This document shows, one piece after another, positions 43,935 to 52,918 of a stretch of 64,000 nucleotides of DNA. The notes below the pieces were generated by a model. It had not been told where the DNA came from. It did no database searches and saw nothing but the letters and a program-made list of their open reading frames with translations. The first letter of the stretch is position 1. Each line of letters begins with the position of its first letter. The DNA lies in the NCBI RefSeq assembly GCF_020405185.1, contig NZ_CP084463.1:1240001-1304000 (forward strand), written 5' to 3'. A program made the translations under genes and the position numbers. This stretch comes from Halomicrobium salinisoli. Lineage in GTDB: Archaea; Halobacteriota; Halobacteria; Halobacteriales; Haloarculaceae.

Positions 43935-45839
43935 TCAGGTGACGGAGACGGTCTCGGCGAGCGCTCGCACCGCCGGGAGCACGTGGGCGTTCCCGTGGGT
44001 GTAGTACTCGACGACGACGCCGGCGACCAGGAGGGCGGCGGTCGCGGTGGCCAGGGCGAGGAGGACGGCGCCGGCCCGCGACGCTCGCTTTCCGTAGCCG
44101 CCCGAGACCGACCAGAGGCCGAGCGGCGCCGCGGCGGCGAGCGACAGCAGGCCGTGGAGCTGGAGGGCCTCGCCGAGAGTGGGTGAGAGCCACACGAGCG
44201 CGACGACCAGGAGCTGTCCGCCGACGAGCAGGGCCGCCGCGAGCGTCCAGCAGTAGGTCCGCCAGTGGGTCGCCAGCGCGTCGCGGATCGGCGACAGCCT
44301 CAGTCCGAGGTAGACCGCGATCGGGTAGACCGGGAACAGGTACCGGACGGTGAGCTGGGCGTGCAGCGGCAGGCGCGGGAGGTACAGCAGGATCAACGCG
44401 GCGGCGGCCAGCGCGAGGTACGCGTCGTCGGGCTCGACGTCGCCGGCGGCCGCGATCAGGTCCCGCCGGTCCCGAACCCCCCGGAGGGTTACGACGGCGG
44501 CCGGCACGGCCGCGGCGACGACGGCCAGCAGCGCGGTCGACTCCAGCATCGACAGGTCCGCCGTGGCCGCGCCGGTGGACCGCTCGGCGACCCGCTCGAC
44601 GTGGCCGCTCCGGACGAACGTGTGGAACGCGGCCGCCGGCGATCCGAGCAGCTTCTCGACGCCGACGAGGAGGAACCGGCCGAACGTCGTCAGCGGCTCG
44701 ACGGCGGTGGCCGCGAAGTCGAGTCCCTCGCGGAGGGCCTGGTCCGGCGACGCAATCTCGGACGCCTCGTCTATCGGCGTCGCAGCGGATCCGTCCCCGC
44801 CCGGCGTGGCGGCTCCGGCCGTCCCCGATCCGTCGTCGGCCACAGTTCGAGCGTCCGCTTGAGTTGCGCCGGGGAGCATCCGCGGGACGCGCAGGGGGTG
44901 GCCGCCGACGAGGACGTTCGTGACGGCGAAGGGGAGCAGCGACGCGGCGAAGGCCGCCCCGACCGTCGCGACGGTGCGCCGGTCGTTCGCGGGCGCGGTG
45001 GCGACGTCGACGGCGACGAACGGGACGAAGATCGCCAGCGCCTCCGGCGCGTGGACCCACGCCAGCAGCCCGGCCGCGACGTACCCGACGGCGCGCGCCT
45101 CGAGGGCGAGCGCTCCGTCAGCGGCCCGACTCCGCCGGAGGGCGTAGGCCAGCGCCAGCGCGACGGCGGCGGTGATCACGTGGCGCTTGGGGACGGTCGC
45201 CCACGCCGCCAGCGGCGTGCCGAGGACGACGGCGACCGCGCCGACGACGGCGTACCGCCGGCGGTACCGGTCGGCCAGCAGCCGGTAGGCGAAGACCGCG
45301 ACGAACGCGGCGACGACGGCGTGGAGCGCCTGCAGCGCCAGCTGGTGGAGCGGCGGGTCCATCGGCGTCGCGAGGGCGACGTTGACGGCGAAGGCCGCCA
45401 GCGCGACGCCGCCGCCGGCGAGTGCGAACTGCCGCTCCCGGTCGACCGCCCGACCGGCGACGACGGCGGTGGCGAGCACCAGCAGCGACCAGACGGCGAC
45501 CAGTCCGATCCGGAGCTCCGTCACCGCGGCGAGGGCCTGCAGCGCCCACAGGAACGGCAGCGCGGCGATCAGCACGCCGAAGTTCCGCGGGTAGAGCCGC
45601 CCGTCGACGTGGTAGACGCCCGGCGTGGCGGTCCCCTCGCTGTAGGGGGCCGCGGTCAGGTAGAGCCGCCCCTGCTCGACGGCGGCCAGCCCGTTGGCCA
45701 GCGTGTAGGTGTCGGTGATCAGAAAGCCCGCGCGCCAGCACGCGCCGAACAGGCAGAGGCTCGCCAGGAAGACCGCGAGGCCGACGCGGTCGCCGAACGC
45801 GAACCGGACGACGGCGTCCCGGACCCGCTCGCGGTTCAT
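43935..45839 (-). CDS. Large multi-pass membrane protein, GT-C-like
   Basis: 634 residues with about twelve or more membrane helices and a long Gly/Ala/Asp-rich loop near residues 325-375. An acidic motif near the N-terminus (ITDTYTLAN) and HGNAHVLP near the end are seen. The topology resembles GT-C glycosyltransferases using polyprenol sugars, but no decisive motif is clear. It overlaps the next upstream gene by four bases and probably works with it. Confidence 0.7.
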   Translation of the reverse strand: MNRERVRDAVVRFAFGDRVGLAVFLASLCLFGACWRAGFLITDTYTLANGLAAVEQGRLYLTAAPYSEGTATPGVYHVDGRLYPRNFGVLIAALPFLWALQALAAVTELRIGLVAVWSLLVLATAVVAGRAVDRERQFALAGGGVALAAFAVNVALATPMDPPLHQLALQALHAVVAAFVAVFAYRLLADRYRRRYAVVGAVAVVLGTPLAAWATVPKRHVITAAVALALAYALRRSRAADGALALEARAVGYVAAGLLAWVHAPEALAIFVPFVAVDVATAPANDRRTVATVGAAFAASLLPFAVTNVLVGGHPLRVPRMLPGATQADARTVADDGSGTAGAATPGGDGSAATPIDEASEIASPDQALREGLDFAATAVEPLTTFGRFLLVGVEKLLGSPAAAFHTFVRSGHVERVAERSTGAATADLSMLESTALLAVVAAAVPAAVVTLRGVRDRRDLIAAAGDVEPDDAYLALAAAALILLYLPRLPLHAQLTVRYLFPVYPIAVYLGLRLSPIRDALATHWRTYCWTLAAALLVGGQLLVVALVWLSPTLGEALQLHGLLSLAAAAPLGLWSVSGGYGKRASRAGAVLLALATATAALLVAGVVVEYYTHGNAHVLPAVRALAETVSVT

Positions 45840-46324
45840 CCGACCACCTCGATGGCGACCCGCTTCGCCGCTACGGTCCGGTCGTCCGCGCCGGACCGGA
45901 CCAGCAGTTCCAGCCGGCCGTCGTAGCGCTCCCGGTCGATCCGCTCGCGCTCGACGGTCCCGCCCTCGAACTCGACGCTGAACCGGCCCTCGCTGCCGGG
46001 CGACAGGATCGTCGAGCTGACGCGGGCGTAGTCCAGCGCCGGCACGACCACCCTGTAGGCCAGCACCGGCCGGCCGGTGACCGACGCGAGGTTGACCGTC
46101 GCGGGCGGCACGGACAGGCGATACACTTCGGTCCCGAAGCGGCCGCCCTCGAAGGCGACGTCGTCAGGCAGCGTCGCGTTCCCGACCGTCGCCGACCCCT
46201 CGCCCAGGCCCGTCGTCGCCTCTGACTGCGTGAAGTCGACGCCGCCGACCAGCGGGCCCGAGGCCAGCGCCGTCGCCACGATCAGGGCGGTGACCCCGTA
46301 GACGGCGACGGACTCGGCGTTCAT
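45836..46324 (-). CDS. Membrane-anchored beta-rich protein
   Basis: 162 residues. One N-terminal hydrophobic helix (about 6-27) then a beta-rich domain with NATL and repeated V-rich strands. It begins 91 bases after the nearest pilin gene ends and overlaps the large membrane protein gene. It may be an envelope subunit; family not recognised. Confidence 0.6.
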   Translation of the reverse strand: MNAESVAVYGVTALIVATALASGPLVGGVDFTQSEATTGLGEGSATVGNATLPDDVAFEGGRFGTEVYRLSVPPATVNLASVTGRPVLAYRVVVPALDYARVSSTILSPGSEGRFSVEFEGGTVERERIDRERYDGRLELLVRSGADDRTVAAKRVAIEVVG

Positions 46325-46414
46325 GCCCGTTGCCAGGGGGCTACGGGGATAAAAAGCCCCACGCGACGCTACTGGGTCGTTTAGGCGAAAGAAACGGAAG
46401 AGCCAGGAGATCAG

Positions 46415-46918
46415 TTAGGCGTCGGGACCTTCCCAGGTGGCGATGGTCGTCGTGGTCTGGCCGTCGTGTTCGTAGATGAGGCGAACGGTCGCAGAGTTGA
46501 GATCACTGTCGCCGACGATATCGAACGACACGCCGGCCTTTAGATTCTCGTCGACCCAATCACCACTACCATCTGCATCAGCGGTTAAATCGAGGGTGCT
46601 GTATGTGTTACTAAATGATCCGGTGCTTGAATCATTACCCGGTCCGGCAGCAAAGCTCTCGGTTGACTTGACGTACACGTTGTCCGGATTGACAGTTTCA
46701 CCACTTTCGTGCGTAATCGTCAGTATATCGTTCCCACTGTTATCCTGGTACTCAAAGTCGAAGCTCGCTTGTGGTGGACTCTGCTGTGCCTGATCCCCAA
46801 CGTTCAGTACAAACGACGCGATGACGGCGGCCAGGATGACCGTGATGGCGACCATCAGGATCACGCCGATGACCGGCGACACTGCGTCGTCTCTCTCGAA
46901 GAGGTCTCGGATGGACAT
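46415..46918 (-). CDS. Archaeal type IV pilin, paralogue 1
   Basis: 167 residues. The prepilin signal MSIRDLFERDD is followed by the H-domain (about 14-38, [20 protein letters not shown]), cleaved by a PibD-like peptidase before assembly. The rest is a variable, Asn/Ser/Thr-rich head with LTITHESGETV, ending [10 protein letters not shown]. Base composition drops from the H-domain to the head. It belongs to a four-gene pilin family here. Confidence 0.9.
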   Translation of the reverse strand: MSIRDLFERDDAVSPVIGVILMVAITVILAAVIASFVLNVGDQAQQSPPQASFDFEYQDNSGNDILTITHESGETVNPDNVYVKSTESFAAGPGNDSSTGSFSNTYSTLDLTADADGSGDWVDENLKAGVSFDIVGDSDLNSATVRLIYEHDGQTTTTIATWEGPDA

Positions 46919-46943
46919 TCCAACCCATCAACCGAGTAGTTCA

Positions 46944-46974
46944 GTATTAAAATTAGAGGTAAGTTTTCTAAATA
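46944..46974 (-). promoter_or_regulatory. Promoter of pilin 1 with upstream motif
   Basis: On the gene's strand TATTTAGAAAACT (46962-46974) comes first, then TTTAATAC (46944-46951), 26-33 bases before the ATG at 46918. The same pair with the same spacing precedes pilin 2, so this is a shared control element. Confidence 0.65.
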
Positions 46975-47062
46975 ATCTTCGTCAAGATGGGATTGAAAGG
47001 GTATCAGCGCAGGCTTGATCCTATCGAGAGATGAGAACAGGAGAAGGAAGAGCTAGCCCTGG

Positions 47063-47554
47063 TTAGGCGTCGGGTCCTTCCCAGGTAGCGAGCGTCGAAG
47101 ACTGGCCGCCGGACGCAGTCGTGTAAATTAGTATGACCTCGTCGTCGGAATCGACTGCAACAGTGACTGACGTCCCAGCATCAACCTCACCGACGTCAGC
47201 ATGGGAACTATCACTAAACTTGTCAGTGGGTCCATCGTCTCCGTTTGGACCTTTGTCATTCAGTGTCAATCTATCTCCATTGATCGTATTGCCGCTCGTG
47301 TGGGTGATCGTAAGGACGCCATCGGTACCCAGCCCGTTACTGCTGCCATCGTAATCAGCACTACCGGTTGACCCGTCTTGATCGTAGCTGAAGTCAAAGC
47401 TCGCTTGCGGTATACTCTGTTGCGCCTGGTCCCCGACGTTCAGAACGAACGACGCGATGACGGCTGCGAGGATGACCGTGATGGCGACCATCAGGATCAC
47501 GCCGATAACCGGCGACACTGCGTCGTCTCTCTCGAAGAAGTCTCGGATGGGCAT
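47063..47554 (-). CDS. Archaeal type IV pilin, paralogue 2
   Basis: 163 residues. The first 50 are nearly the same as pilin 1 (MPIRDFFERDDAVSPVIG, then the same H-domain). The head is different (a Gly/Ser/Asp-rich segment near 55-75 and LTITHTSGNTI), and it ends [11 protein letters not shown]. It shares a promoter type with pilin 1. Confidence 0.9.
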   Translation of the reverse strand: MPIRDFFERDDAVSPVIGVILMVAITVILAAVIASFVLNVGDQAQQSIPQASFDFSYDQDGSTGSADYDGSSNGLGTDGVLTITHTSGNTINGDRLTLNDKGPNGDDGPTDKFSDSSHADVGEVDAGTSVTVAVDSDDEVILIYTTASGGQSSTLATWEGPDA

Positions 47555-47579
47555 TGCAGGCCAATAGCTGCTTGATTCG

Positions 47580-47610
47580 GTATTAAATACATAATATAGT
47601 TTCCTAAATA
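47580..47610 (-). promoter_or_regulatory. Promoter of pilin 2 with upstream motif
   Basis: TATTTAGGAAACT (47598-47610) and TTTAATAC (47580-47587) read on the gene's strand, again 26-33 bases before the ATG at 47554. Spacing equals that at pilin 1. Confidence 0.65.
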
Positions 47611-47695
47611 TTGTGCCGTCAGGGAACGATTGAAGGCTGTCTGTAGGAGCTTGAAGCTAGTGGAAAGTCGTGAAGCGAAAGGGAAGTGCAGCCGA

Positions 47696-48178
47696 TTAGG
47701 CGTTCGGACCTTCCCAGGTCGTCAGTGTCGACGAGGAACCGCCGGACTCAGCAGTGTAAACTACACGGACCGTTGCACCACTTAAATCAACGCCATTTAT
47801 ACTACCACCAGTATCGTCTTTCAGAGTTGTGGAGTTCACCTCTCCCCACGACCCAGCGTTAACGTCGCCCCAGAATGGATTCTCCTGGATGACCAATTTG
47901 TCATTATCTCCATCTTCAGCTCCTGAAACAGTCATATTCAGGCGCTCGGAATTAATCGTGTCACCCGTTTCGTGGGTTACTCGCAGCACGTCGTCAGTTT
48001 GATTGGTGTATTCGAAGTTGAAGCTCGCCTGCGGCGTCGATTGCTGTGCCTGGTCCCCGAGGTTGAGGACGAACGACGCGATGACGGCGGCCAGGATGAC
48101 CGTGATGGCCACCATCAGGATCACGCCGATGACCGGCGAGACCGCGTCGTCGTCCGCGAACAGTTTCTTGAGATCCAT
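47696..48178 (-). CDS. Archaeal type IV pilin, paralogue 3
   Basis: 160 residues. Prepilin leader MDLKKLFADDD, then the same H-domain, a head with LRVTHETGDTINSERL, and the end TLTTWEGPNA. It lies 248 bases downstream of the membrane-bound regulator gene. Its leader sequence shares GTGTCSATCAACA with pilin 4. Confidence 0.9.
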   Translation of the reverse strand: MDLKKLFADDDAVSPVIGVILMVAITVILAAVIASFVLNLGDQAQQSTPQASFNFEYTNQTDDVLRVTHETGDTINSERLNMTVSGAEDGDNDKLVIQENPFWGDVNAGSWGEVNSTTLKDDTGGSINGVDLSGATVRVVYTAESGGSSSTLTTWEGPNA

Positions 48179-48181
48179 GGT

Positions 48182-48194
48182 TGTTGATGGACAC
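48182..48194 (-). promoter_or_regulatory. Shared leader motif before pilin 3
   Basis: Read on the gene strand GTGTCCATCAACA, ending 4 bases from the ATG. The same pattern is found at pilin 4, so it may be a translation or regulatory site. Confidence 0.4.
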
Positions 48195-48426
48195 CCACGT
48201 CGGAGGACGTCGCCCCTGCCCGGGCAGCCCGCCTCACCCCGTGGGTGCTACACATCTCACTCGACCACGTTCACTTATACCCCAACTACCATTCACCCGG
48301 TCAACGGCCCCTTGAGCGGCGTTCAAGGCGGTGTTGAGAACGGCAACCGACTGGCCAGTAGACAGTGAGGAAATCAAGGGCGCCTGAAACACCGGGTCGG
48401 AGAGAGGATGGCCTCGCGGACGTCCG

Positions 48427-49008
48427 TCACTCGTCGCCGTCGCTCCGGGCCGCGTACTCGGAGAGGGTGAGTTCCCGCCCGAGGAAGGTGTGGTAGGCGG
48501 CGGAGACGGTGAGGATCACGGCGAACACCGTCGCCCAGACCAGCGGCGGGACGACGGTGACGGGGTAGACGTCGGCCCACAGCGTCGCGACGACGGCCAG
48601 GCTCACCGCGCCGAGCGAGAGGTAGTACTCCCGCCAGGGGAACTCCTTGCCGGGGACAATCTCCAGGTACACCGTCAGCTCGTCGGTGTACTGGGTGGTG
48701 TCGATGACCCCGTCGTCGGAGTCGAACTCGACGATGCCGGCCTCGTCCATCTTCGGGAGGTGCGTCTGCTGGAGCGTCGTGTACACCCGCTTGCGCTGTT
48801 TCCCCGAGACGGAATCGGTCGGACACTCGTACTCCTCGGCGGCGACCCGCGTCGCGAGGTCGCCCAGCTCGACGGGCCCGCCGTGCCGGCGGAGGTACTG
48901 CAGGACGTAGCGCCGCCGCTCGTTCTGGAGCACGTCGAAGATCTCTCCCTTCGAGAGCTGAGCGCCGTCGGCGCCCACTGGTTGGAGGGTGTCGGAGCCC
49001 TTACTCAT
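48427..49008 (-). CDS. Membrane-bound DUF7344-type winged-helix regulator
   Basis: 193 residues. An N-terminal winged helix (about 20-105: GEIFDVLQNERRRYVLQYLRRHGG, YTTLQQTHLPKMDEAGIVEFD) is followed by two membrane helices (about 130-172), then a short acidic tail. This build puts DNA binding at the membrane. Its place inside the pilin cluster suggests it regulates pilin genes, which is inference. Confidence 0.8.
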   Translation of the reverse strand: MSKGSDTLQPVGADGAQLSKGEIFDVLQNERRRYVLQYLRRHGGPVELGDLATRVAAEEYECPTDSVSGKQRKRVYTTLQQTHLPKMDEAGIVEFDSDDGVIDTTQYTDELTVYLEIVPGKEFPWREYYLSLGAVSLAVVATLWADVYPVTVVPPLVWATVFAVILTVSAAYHTFLGRELTLSEYAARSDGDE

Positions 49009-49127
49009 AGCTCCCCCCGGAGCCGGTCGCGTCGGCCTCGACCCACGCCATCGTGTGGTGTCGCATCTATCGTCGCGCTATATATTCGTAGCGGTTACCT
49101 CAGTCCGAGAAAAGCGACAGCCTCCGA

Positions 49128-49607
49128 TTACGCGTCGGGGCCTTCCCACGTCGCCAGGGTCGCGGAGGAGCCGCCCTGCGAGGGCTCCCAGACGACGCGG
49201 ATCGTGTCGCCGTTCGCGACGTCGACGGTGATACCGCTGCCGGCGGAGATGACGCTCCCTTCGCCGTAGTTACCAGCGCCTGCCGTCGTCCAATCGCCGT
49301 TTTCAGCACTATCTGTTGCTCCTCTCACATATAGCTCACCTGCTTCGATATTCTCACCGCCATCATGGATAATGTCGAGACCACCGTCCCTCTCACTATC
49401 ACCGCTACAGTCGTCAGTTCTACAGTCACCCTCAGCGTAATCGAAACTGAAGCTCGTTTGCGGAGATGTGTTACTGACCTGATCGCCGAGTCCGAGGACG
49501 AAGGTGGCGATGACCGCCGCGAGGATGACCGTGATAGCGACCATCAGGATCACGCCGATGACCGGCGAGACCGCCTCGTCGTCCGTGAAGAGTTCCTTTG
49601 GATTCAT
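49128..49607 (-). CDS. Archaeal type IV pilin, paralogue 4
   Basis: 159 residues. [11 protein letters not shown] leads into the same H-domain. The head has CRTDDC, a possible disulfide, and [11 protein letters not shown], and ends [11 protein letters not shown]. It is the first gene of the cluster, 119 bases before the regulator gene. Confidence 0.9.
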   Translation of the reverse strand: MNPKELFTDDEAVSPVIGVILMVAITVILAAVIATFVLGLGDQVSNTSPQTSFSFDYAEGDCRTDDCSGDSERDGGLDIIHDGGENIEAGELYVRGATDSAENGDWTTAGAGNYGEGSVISAGSGITVDVANGDTIRVVWEPSQGGSSATLATWEGPDA

Positions 49608-49608
49608 G

Positions 49609-49621
49609 TGTTGATCGACAC
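49609..49621 (-). promoter_or_regulatory. Shared leader motif before pilin 4
   Basis: GTGTCGATCAACA on the gene's strand, two bases from the ATG; matches the one at pilin 3 with one difference. Confidence 0.4.
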
Positions 49622-50012
49622 GGACTCACCGCGGAGCACGGCGTCGCGAGCGCCCGCGAGGAGTCGTGTTCGTAGCCAACGTCAGACGATTCCGATACAA
49701 GAAGATATGGATCCGAATTTAATTCGTGATAACGAGGCCACCAGATGGATCGACAGAAACCGCCGGGCTGCGACGGAATCGGTCCGGGAACGGTCCGCCC
49801 GGAACGCGATATCAGACCTGGGAAGGCGGCGAACGGCCCGCTGGACGCGCGCTCGTCGCGTCTGCGGCCGAACGAGCGCCCGTTCGTCCAGTTGACGGCG
49901 TGTTCCCGCGGCGGTCGGCGAGATAAGAACTGTTTTTAGCACGCCGAAGAACCAACCGAACAGGGCAACCCAATGCCAAACGGACCAGTCTCGACTCTCG
50001 TCGCGGGTGGTG
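49622..50012. other. Intergenic region between the pilin and Mrp clusters
   Basis: About 390 bases without a supported gene. It carries AT-rich patches near 49710-49730, a small inverted repeat CGAACG...CGTTCG near 49870, and a TATA-like TGTTTTTAG near 49931, likely the Mrp promoter. A 17-codon frame from ATG 49973 to 50026 overlaps the start of mrpE in another frame and could be a leader peptide. Confidence 0.45.
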
Positions 50013-51098
50013 ATGCCGGTGGCTGAGAGCCGCCGCATCGTCCCGGTCGGCGAGAGCTCGACGTTCCGGTCGACCATTAGCCACGTGACCAACGAGTTGG
50101 CCGACGAGGCGCCCGGCGAGCTCCACCTGGTCTACCTGGCCGCGTGGCGGGACGACGACCCGCACGCGGACAGACACCGCGCGGCCGCCCTGAACGACCT
50201 GGAGCAGGCGTCCGTCTGGGCCGAGGCCGACCTGGAGGAGGCCGGCGCGACCGACGTCGCGGTCGAGACGGCCGTCCTCGGGACCGAATCGTACCTGTTC
50301 GGCCCGAGCGACTACGTCGACCAGTTGACTCGCTACGCCGCCGAACACGACGTCGACACGGTCGTCCTCGACCCGGAGTACGCGCCGGTCGGGAACACCG
50401 CCTTCCTGCAGCCGTTCGAGTTCGAACTGGCCGAGTCCGGCCTGACCGTTCGCGAGGCGCCCGTCGAGCGCCCATCGCGGCGCGTGCGGGTCGTCAACGA
50501 GATCACCGGGAAGCGCTTCGCCGCCGTGTTCGGCGTCGCCTTCGCCTTCTACATGGTGCTCGGCGACCCGACCTACTGGTTCGACTGGGTCACCGGCGTC
50601 GCCAGCGGGCTGATCGTGGCGATCACGCTCTCGCAGGTCAGCCTCGATCGGGATCCGACGGCGACGTCGCTGCGGCGGATCCTCCGCGGGGTCATCTACG
50701 TCCCGGTGCTGTTCTGGGAGATCCTCGCGTCCAACGTCGTCGTCGCGCGCGTCATCCTGAGCCCGTCGCTGCCGATCGAACCGACGATGACCCGCATGCA
50801 CGTGCTGGTCGGGTCCGGGCTCCCGATCACCACGCTGGCGAACTCGATCACGCTGACCCCGGGGACGCTGACGGTCCGGGCGCGCAACGCGAACCTGTAC
50901 GTCCACACGCTGATCCCGTGGGCCCGCGAGGGGCTGTTCGAGGGCTCGCTGGAGCGGTGGACCCGGTTCATCTTCTACGGTCGCAGCGCCGCCCGCACCG
51001 CCTCGCCGGAGGAGCGGGACGACACGGCCATCCTCCAGGGCGAGGACGCCGACGAACCGATGCCCGTCGACGGTGACGGGGAGGTGGTCGAGTCGTGA
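50013..51098 (+). CDS. mrpE: Mrp antiporter subunit E with N-terminal UspA-like domain
   Basis: 361 residues from ATG 50013; two GTG codons lie just before. Residues 1-150 look like a universal-stress-protein fold (IVPVGESSTFRSTISHV, LHLVYLAAW and VDTVVLDPEYAP), and 165-320 are the MrpE domain with LPIEPTMTRM and TLTPGTLTV. MrpE is part of the Na+(Li+)/H+ antiporter complex. It starts the operon. Confidence 0.9.
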   Translation: MPVAESRRIVPVGESSTFRSTISHVTNELADEAPGELHLVYLAAWRDDDPHADRHRAAALNDLEQASVWAEADLEEAGATDVAVETAVLGTESYLFGPSDYVDQLTRYAAEHDVDTVVLDPEYAPVGNTAFLQPFEFELAESGLTVREAPVERPSRRVRVVNEITGKRFAAVFGVAFAFYMVLGDPTYWFDWVTGVASGLIVAITLSQVSLDRDPTATSLRRILRGVIYVPVLFWEILASNVVVARVILSPSLPIEPTMTRMHVLVGSGLPITTLANSITLTPGTLTVRARNANLYVHTLIPWAREGLFEGSLERWTRFIFYGRSAARTASPEERDDTAILQGEDADEPMPVDGDGEVVES

Positions 51099-51400
51099 GC
51101 GTCGTCGACGTCACCATCGCGGCGGGCGTCACGGTGGGCGACTTCCTGCTGGGCAGCGCCGCGGTGCTCGTGTTGATCGCCATCGGGATGTTCTACCGCG
51201 CCATCCGGGGACCGACGATGCAGGACCGCGTGCTCGCGGTGAACGTCCTCGGGACGAACACCGTCGTCATCCTGGCGATGCTCGGCGCCGCCCTCGAGGA
51301 GCCGACCTTCCTCGACATCGCCCTGGTGTACGCGCTGCTGAACTTCCTGATGGCCATCGCCATCTCGAAGTTCACCGTCGAGCGGGGTGGTGTCCTGTGA
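51095..51400 (+). CDS. mrpF: Mrp antiporter subunit F
   Basis: 101 residues, three membrane helices, GTG start. MrpF motif YRAIRGPTMQDRVLAVNVLGTN is clear. It overlaps mrpE and mrpG by four bases. Confidence 0.93.
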   Translation: MSVVDVTIAAGVTVGDFLLGSAAVLVLIAIGMFYRAIRGPTMQDRVLAVNVLGTNTVVILAMLGAALEEPTFLDIALVYALLNFLMAIAISKFTVERGGVL

Positions 51401-51723
51401 CCGACCTCCTGGTCGTGCGAGCGGCGCTGATCGTGCTGTTCGTACTCGCCGGCCTCTTCTTCACGTTCGTCTCCATGACGGGCGTGATCAGGCTCCCGGA
51501 CGTGTACTCGCGCGCGCACACCGCCTCGCAGGCCGACACGCTCGGCGCCGGCTTCGCTCTGGCCGGCGTCGCGCTGACGCTCGGCTGGCAGGGCGCCGGC
51601 TTCAAGACCGTCATCCTGCTGTTCTTCCTGTTCGTGACCAACCCGACGGCCGCCCACGCCATCGCCCGGGCGGCCCTCGAGGAGGGCATCGTACCGTGGA
51701 CGGAGGGTGACGAGCGACGATGA
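51397..51723 (+). CDS. mrpG: Mrp antiporter subunit G
   Basis: 108 residues from GTG 51397, three helices, with the MrpG signature GVIRLPDVYSRAHTASQADTLG. Overlaps mrpF and the next gene by four bases. A longer upstream frame is rejected. Confidence 0.93.
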   Translation: MTDLLVVRAALIVLFVLAGLFFTFVSMTGVIRLPDVYSRAHTASQADTLGAGFALAGVALTLGWQGAGFKTVILLFFLFVTNPTAAHAIARAALEEGIVPWTEGDERR

Positions 51724-52286
51724 CCGGGATCGCCACCTACGCGCTGTCGATCACGACCGTCGAGGCGTCGCTGATGGTCTTCGTCGTCGTCACGGCGATC
51801 GTGACGGCGCTGGCCCGGGACGTGCTGTCGTCGATCATCGTCTTCGGGGCCTACAGCCTCGGGATGGCCGCGCTGTACACGTTCTACCGCGCGCCCGACG
51901 TGGCGATGACCGAGGCGGCCATCTCCGCCGGTGTGACGACGGTGTTGCTACTGCTGACCATCGCGAAGACCAGCCGGATCGAGTACGACGTCTCCTTCGA
52001 GTCGGTCGACTGGTCGGCCGCCGGCGCGGTGAGCCTGCTCGGCGCCGGGCTGTTGACCACGATGACCGACATGCCCGTCGTCGGGTCGATGGAGTCGCCG
52101 GTGTGGGCCAACCCCGAGGTCACCCAGCACTACATCGAAAACACCTACGCCGAGACTGGCGTCGAGAACACCGTGATGGCGGTGCTGGCGTCGTACCGCG
52201 GGTTCGACACCTTCGGCGAGGCCGTCGTCGTCTTCGGCGCCGGCGTCGCCGCCATGCTGGTCCTCCACAGGGAGGTGTTCACGTGA
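51720..52286 (+). CDS. DUF4040 subunit (MrpA C-terminal-like)
   Basis: 188 residues with about five helices. It matches the MbhD/MbhE-like part that is the end of MrpA in bacteria (YRAPDVAMTEAAISAGVTTVLLLL), here a separate protein. So the large MrpA is split: this subunit plus one of the D-type proteins downstream. Confidence 0.88.
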   Translation: MTGIATYALSITTVEASLMVFVVVTAIVTALARDVLSSIIVFGAYSLGMAALYTFYRAPDVAMTEAAISAGVTTVLLLLTIAKTSRIEYDVSFESVDWSAAGAVSLLGAGLLTTMTDMPVVGSMESPVWANPEVTQHYIENTYAETGVENTVMAVLASYRGFDTFGEAVVVFGAGVAAMLVLHREVFT

Positions 52287-52918
52287 GCGACGACCGCCGG
52301 GGCGACGCGGGCGACCGCGGCGCCCACGGACGCGCGGGCGACGGACAGTCCCCGGAGGGCGACGACGGCCCCGTCGGGCCGATCGGCGACGGCCGGACCG
52401 CGGAGGCCGACGACCGCGTCGGCTCGGTCCGGCGCCAGCAGACGCCCTACACGGAGAGCCAGGTCATCATGACCACGGTGAAGATGGTCTCGCCGTTCGT
52501 CTTCTCCTACGGCCTGTTCGTCACGTTCCACGGCGGCGGCTCGCCCGGCGGCGGCTTCCAGGGCGGCGCCATCGCGGCCGCCGTGGTCCTGATGGTCGCC
52601 TTCGCCTTCGGCATCGACGCGACCCGCGAGTGGGTCTCGAACAACGTCCTGACGGCGCTGGCGACCGGCGGCGTCGTCGTGTTCGCCGGCATCGGCCTCG
52701 TGGGGCTGGCCCGCGGCGGGACCTTCCTCGAGTACCAGCTCCTGCCGATCCCCCACCCCGTGAAGTACGGGATGGAGGGCATCGAGATCGGCGGGATCGC
52801 GCTGATCGTCGGCAGCGTCCTCGTGGGCCTGTTCTTCCTACTGGCCGCGGGGTACGCCGACGAGGAAGCCGCCGTCGCGGACGGCGGCGCGGACGACAAC
52901 GAGGTGAGAGACACGTGA
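52283..52918 (+). CDS. mrpB: Mrp antiporter subunit B
   Basis: 211 residues from a GTG start. The first 55 are an acidic disordered tail unlike bacterial MrpB; the rest has four helices with FHGGGSPGGGFQGGAI. Overlaps both neighbours. Confidence 0.92.
   Translation: MSDDRRGDAGDRGAHGRAGDGQSPEGDDGPVGPIGDGRTAEADDRVGSVRRQQTPYTESQVIMTTVKMVSPFVFSYGLFVTFHGGGSPGGGFQGGAIAAAVVLMVAFAFGIDATREWVSNNVLTALATGGVVVFAGIGLVGLARGGTFLEYQLLPIPHPVKYGMEGIEIGGIALIVGSVLVGLFFLLAAGYADEEAAVADGGADDNEVRDT

Noticed and set aside
49726..49939. Small plus-strand frames before the Mrp operon
   Set aside because: Arg/Pro-rich compositions typical of noise, and they overlap each other in different frames.
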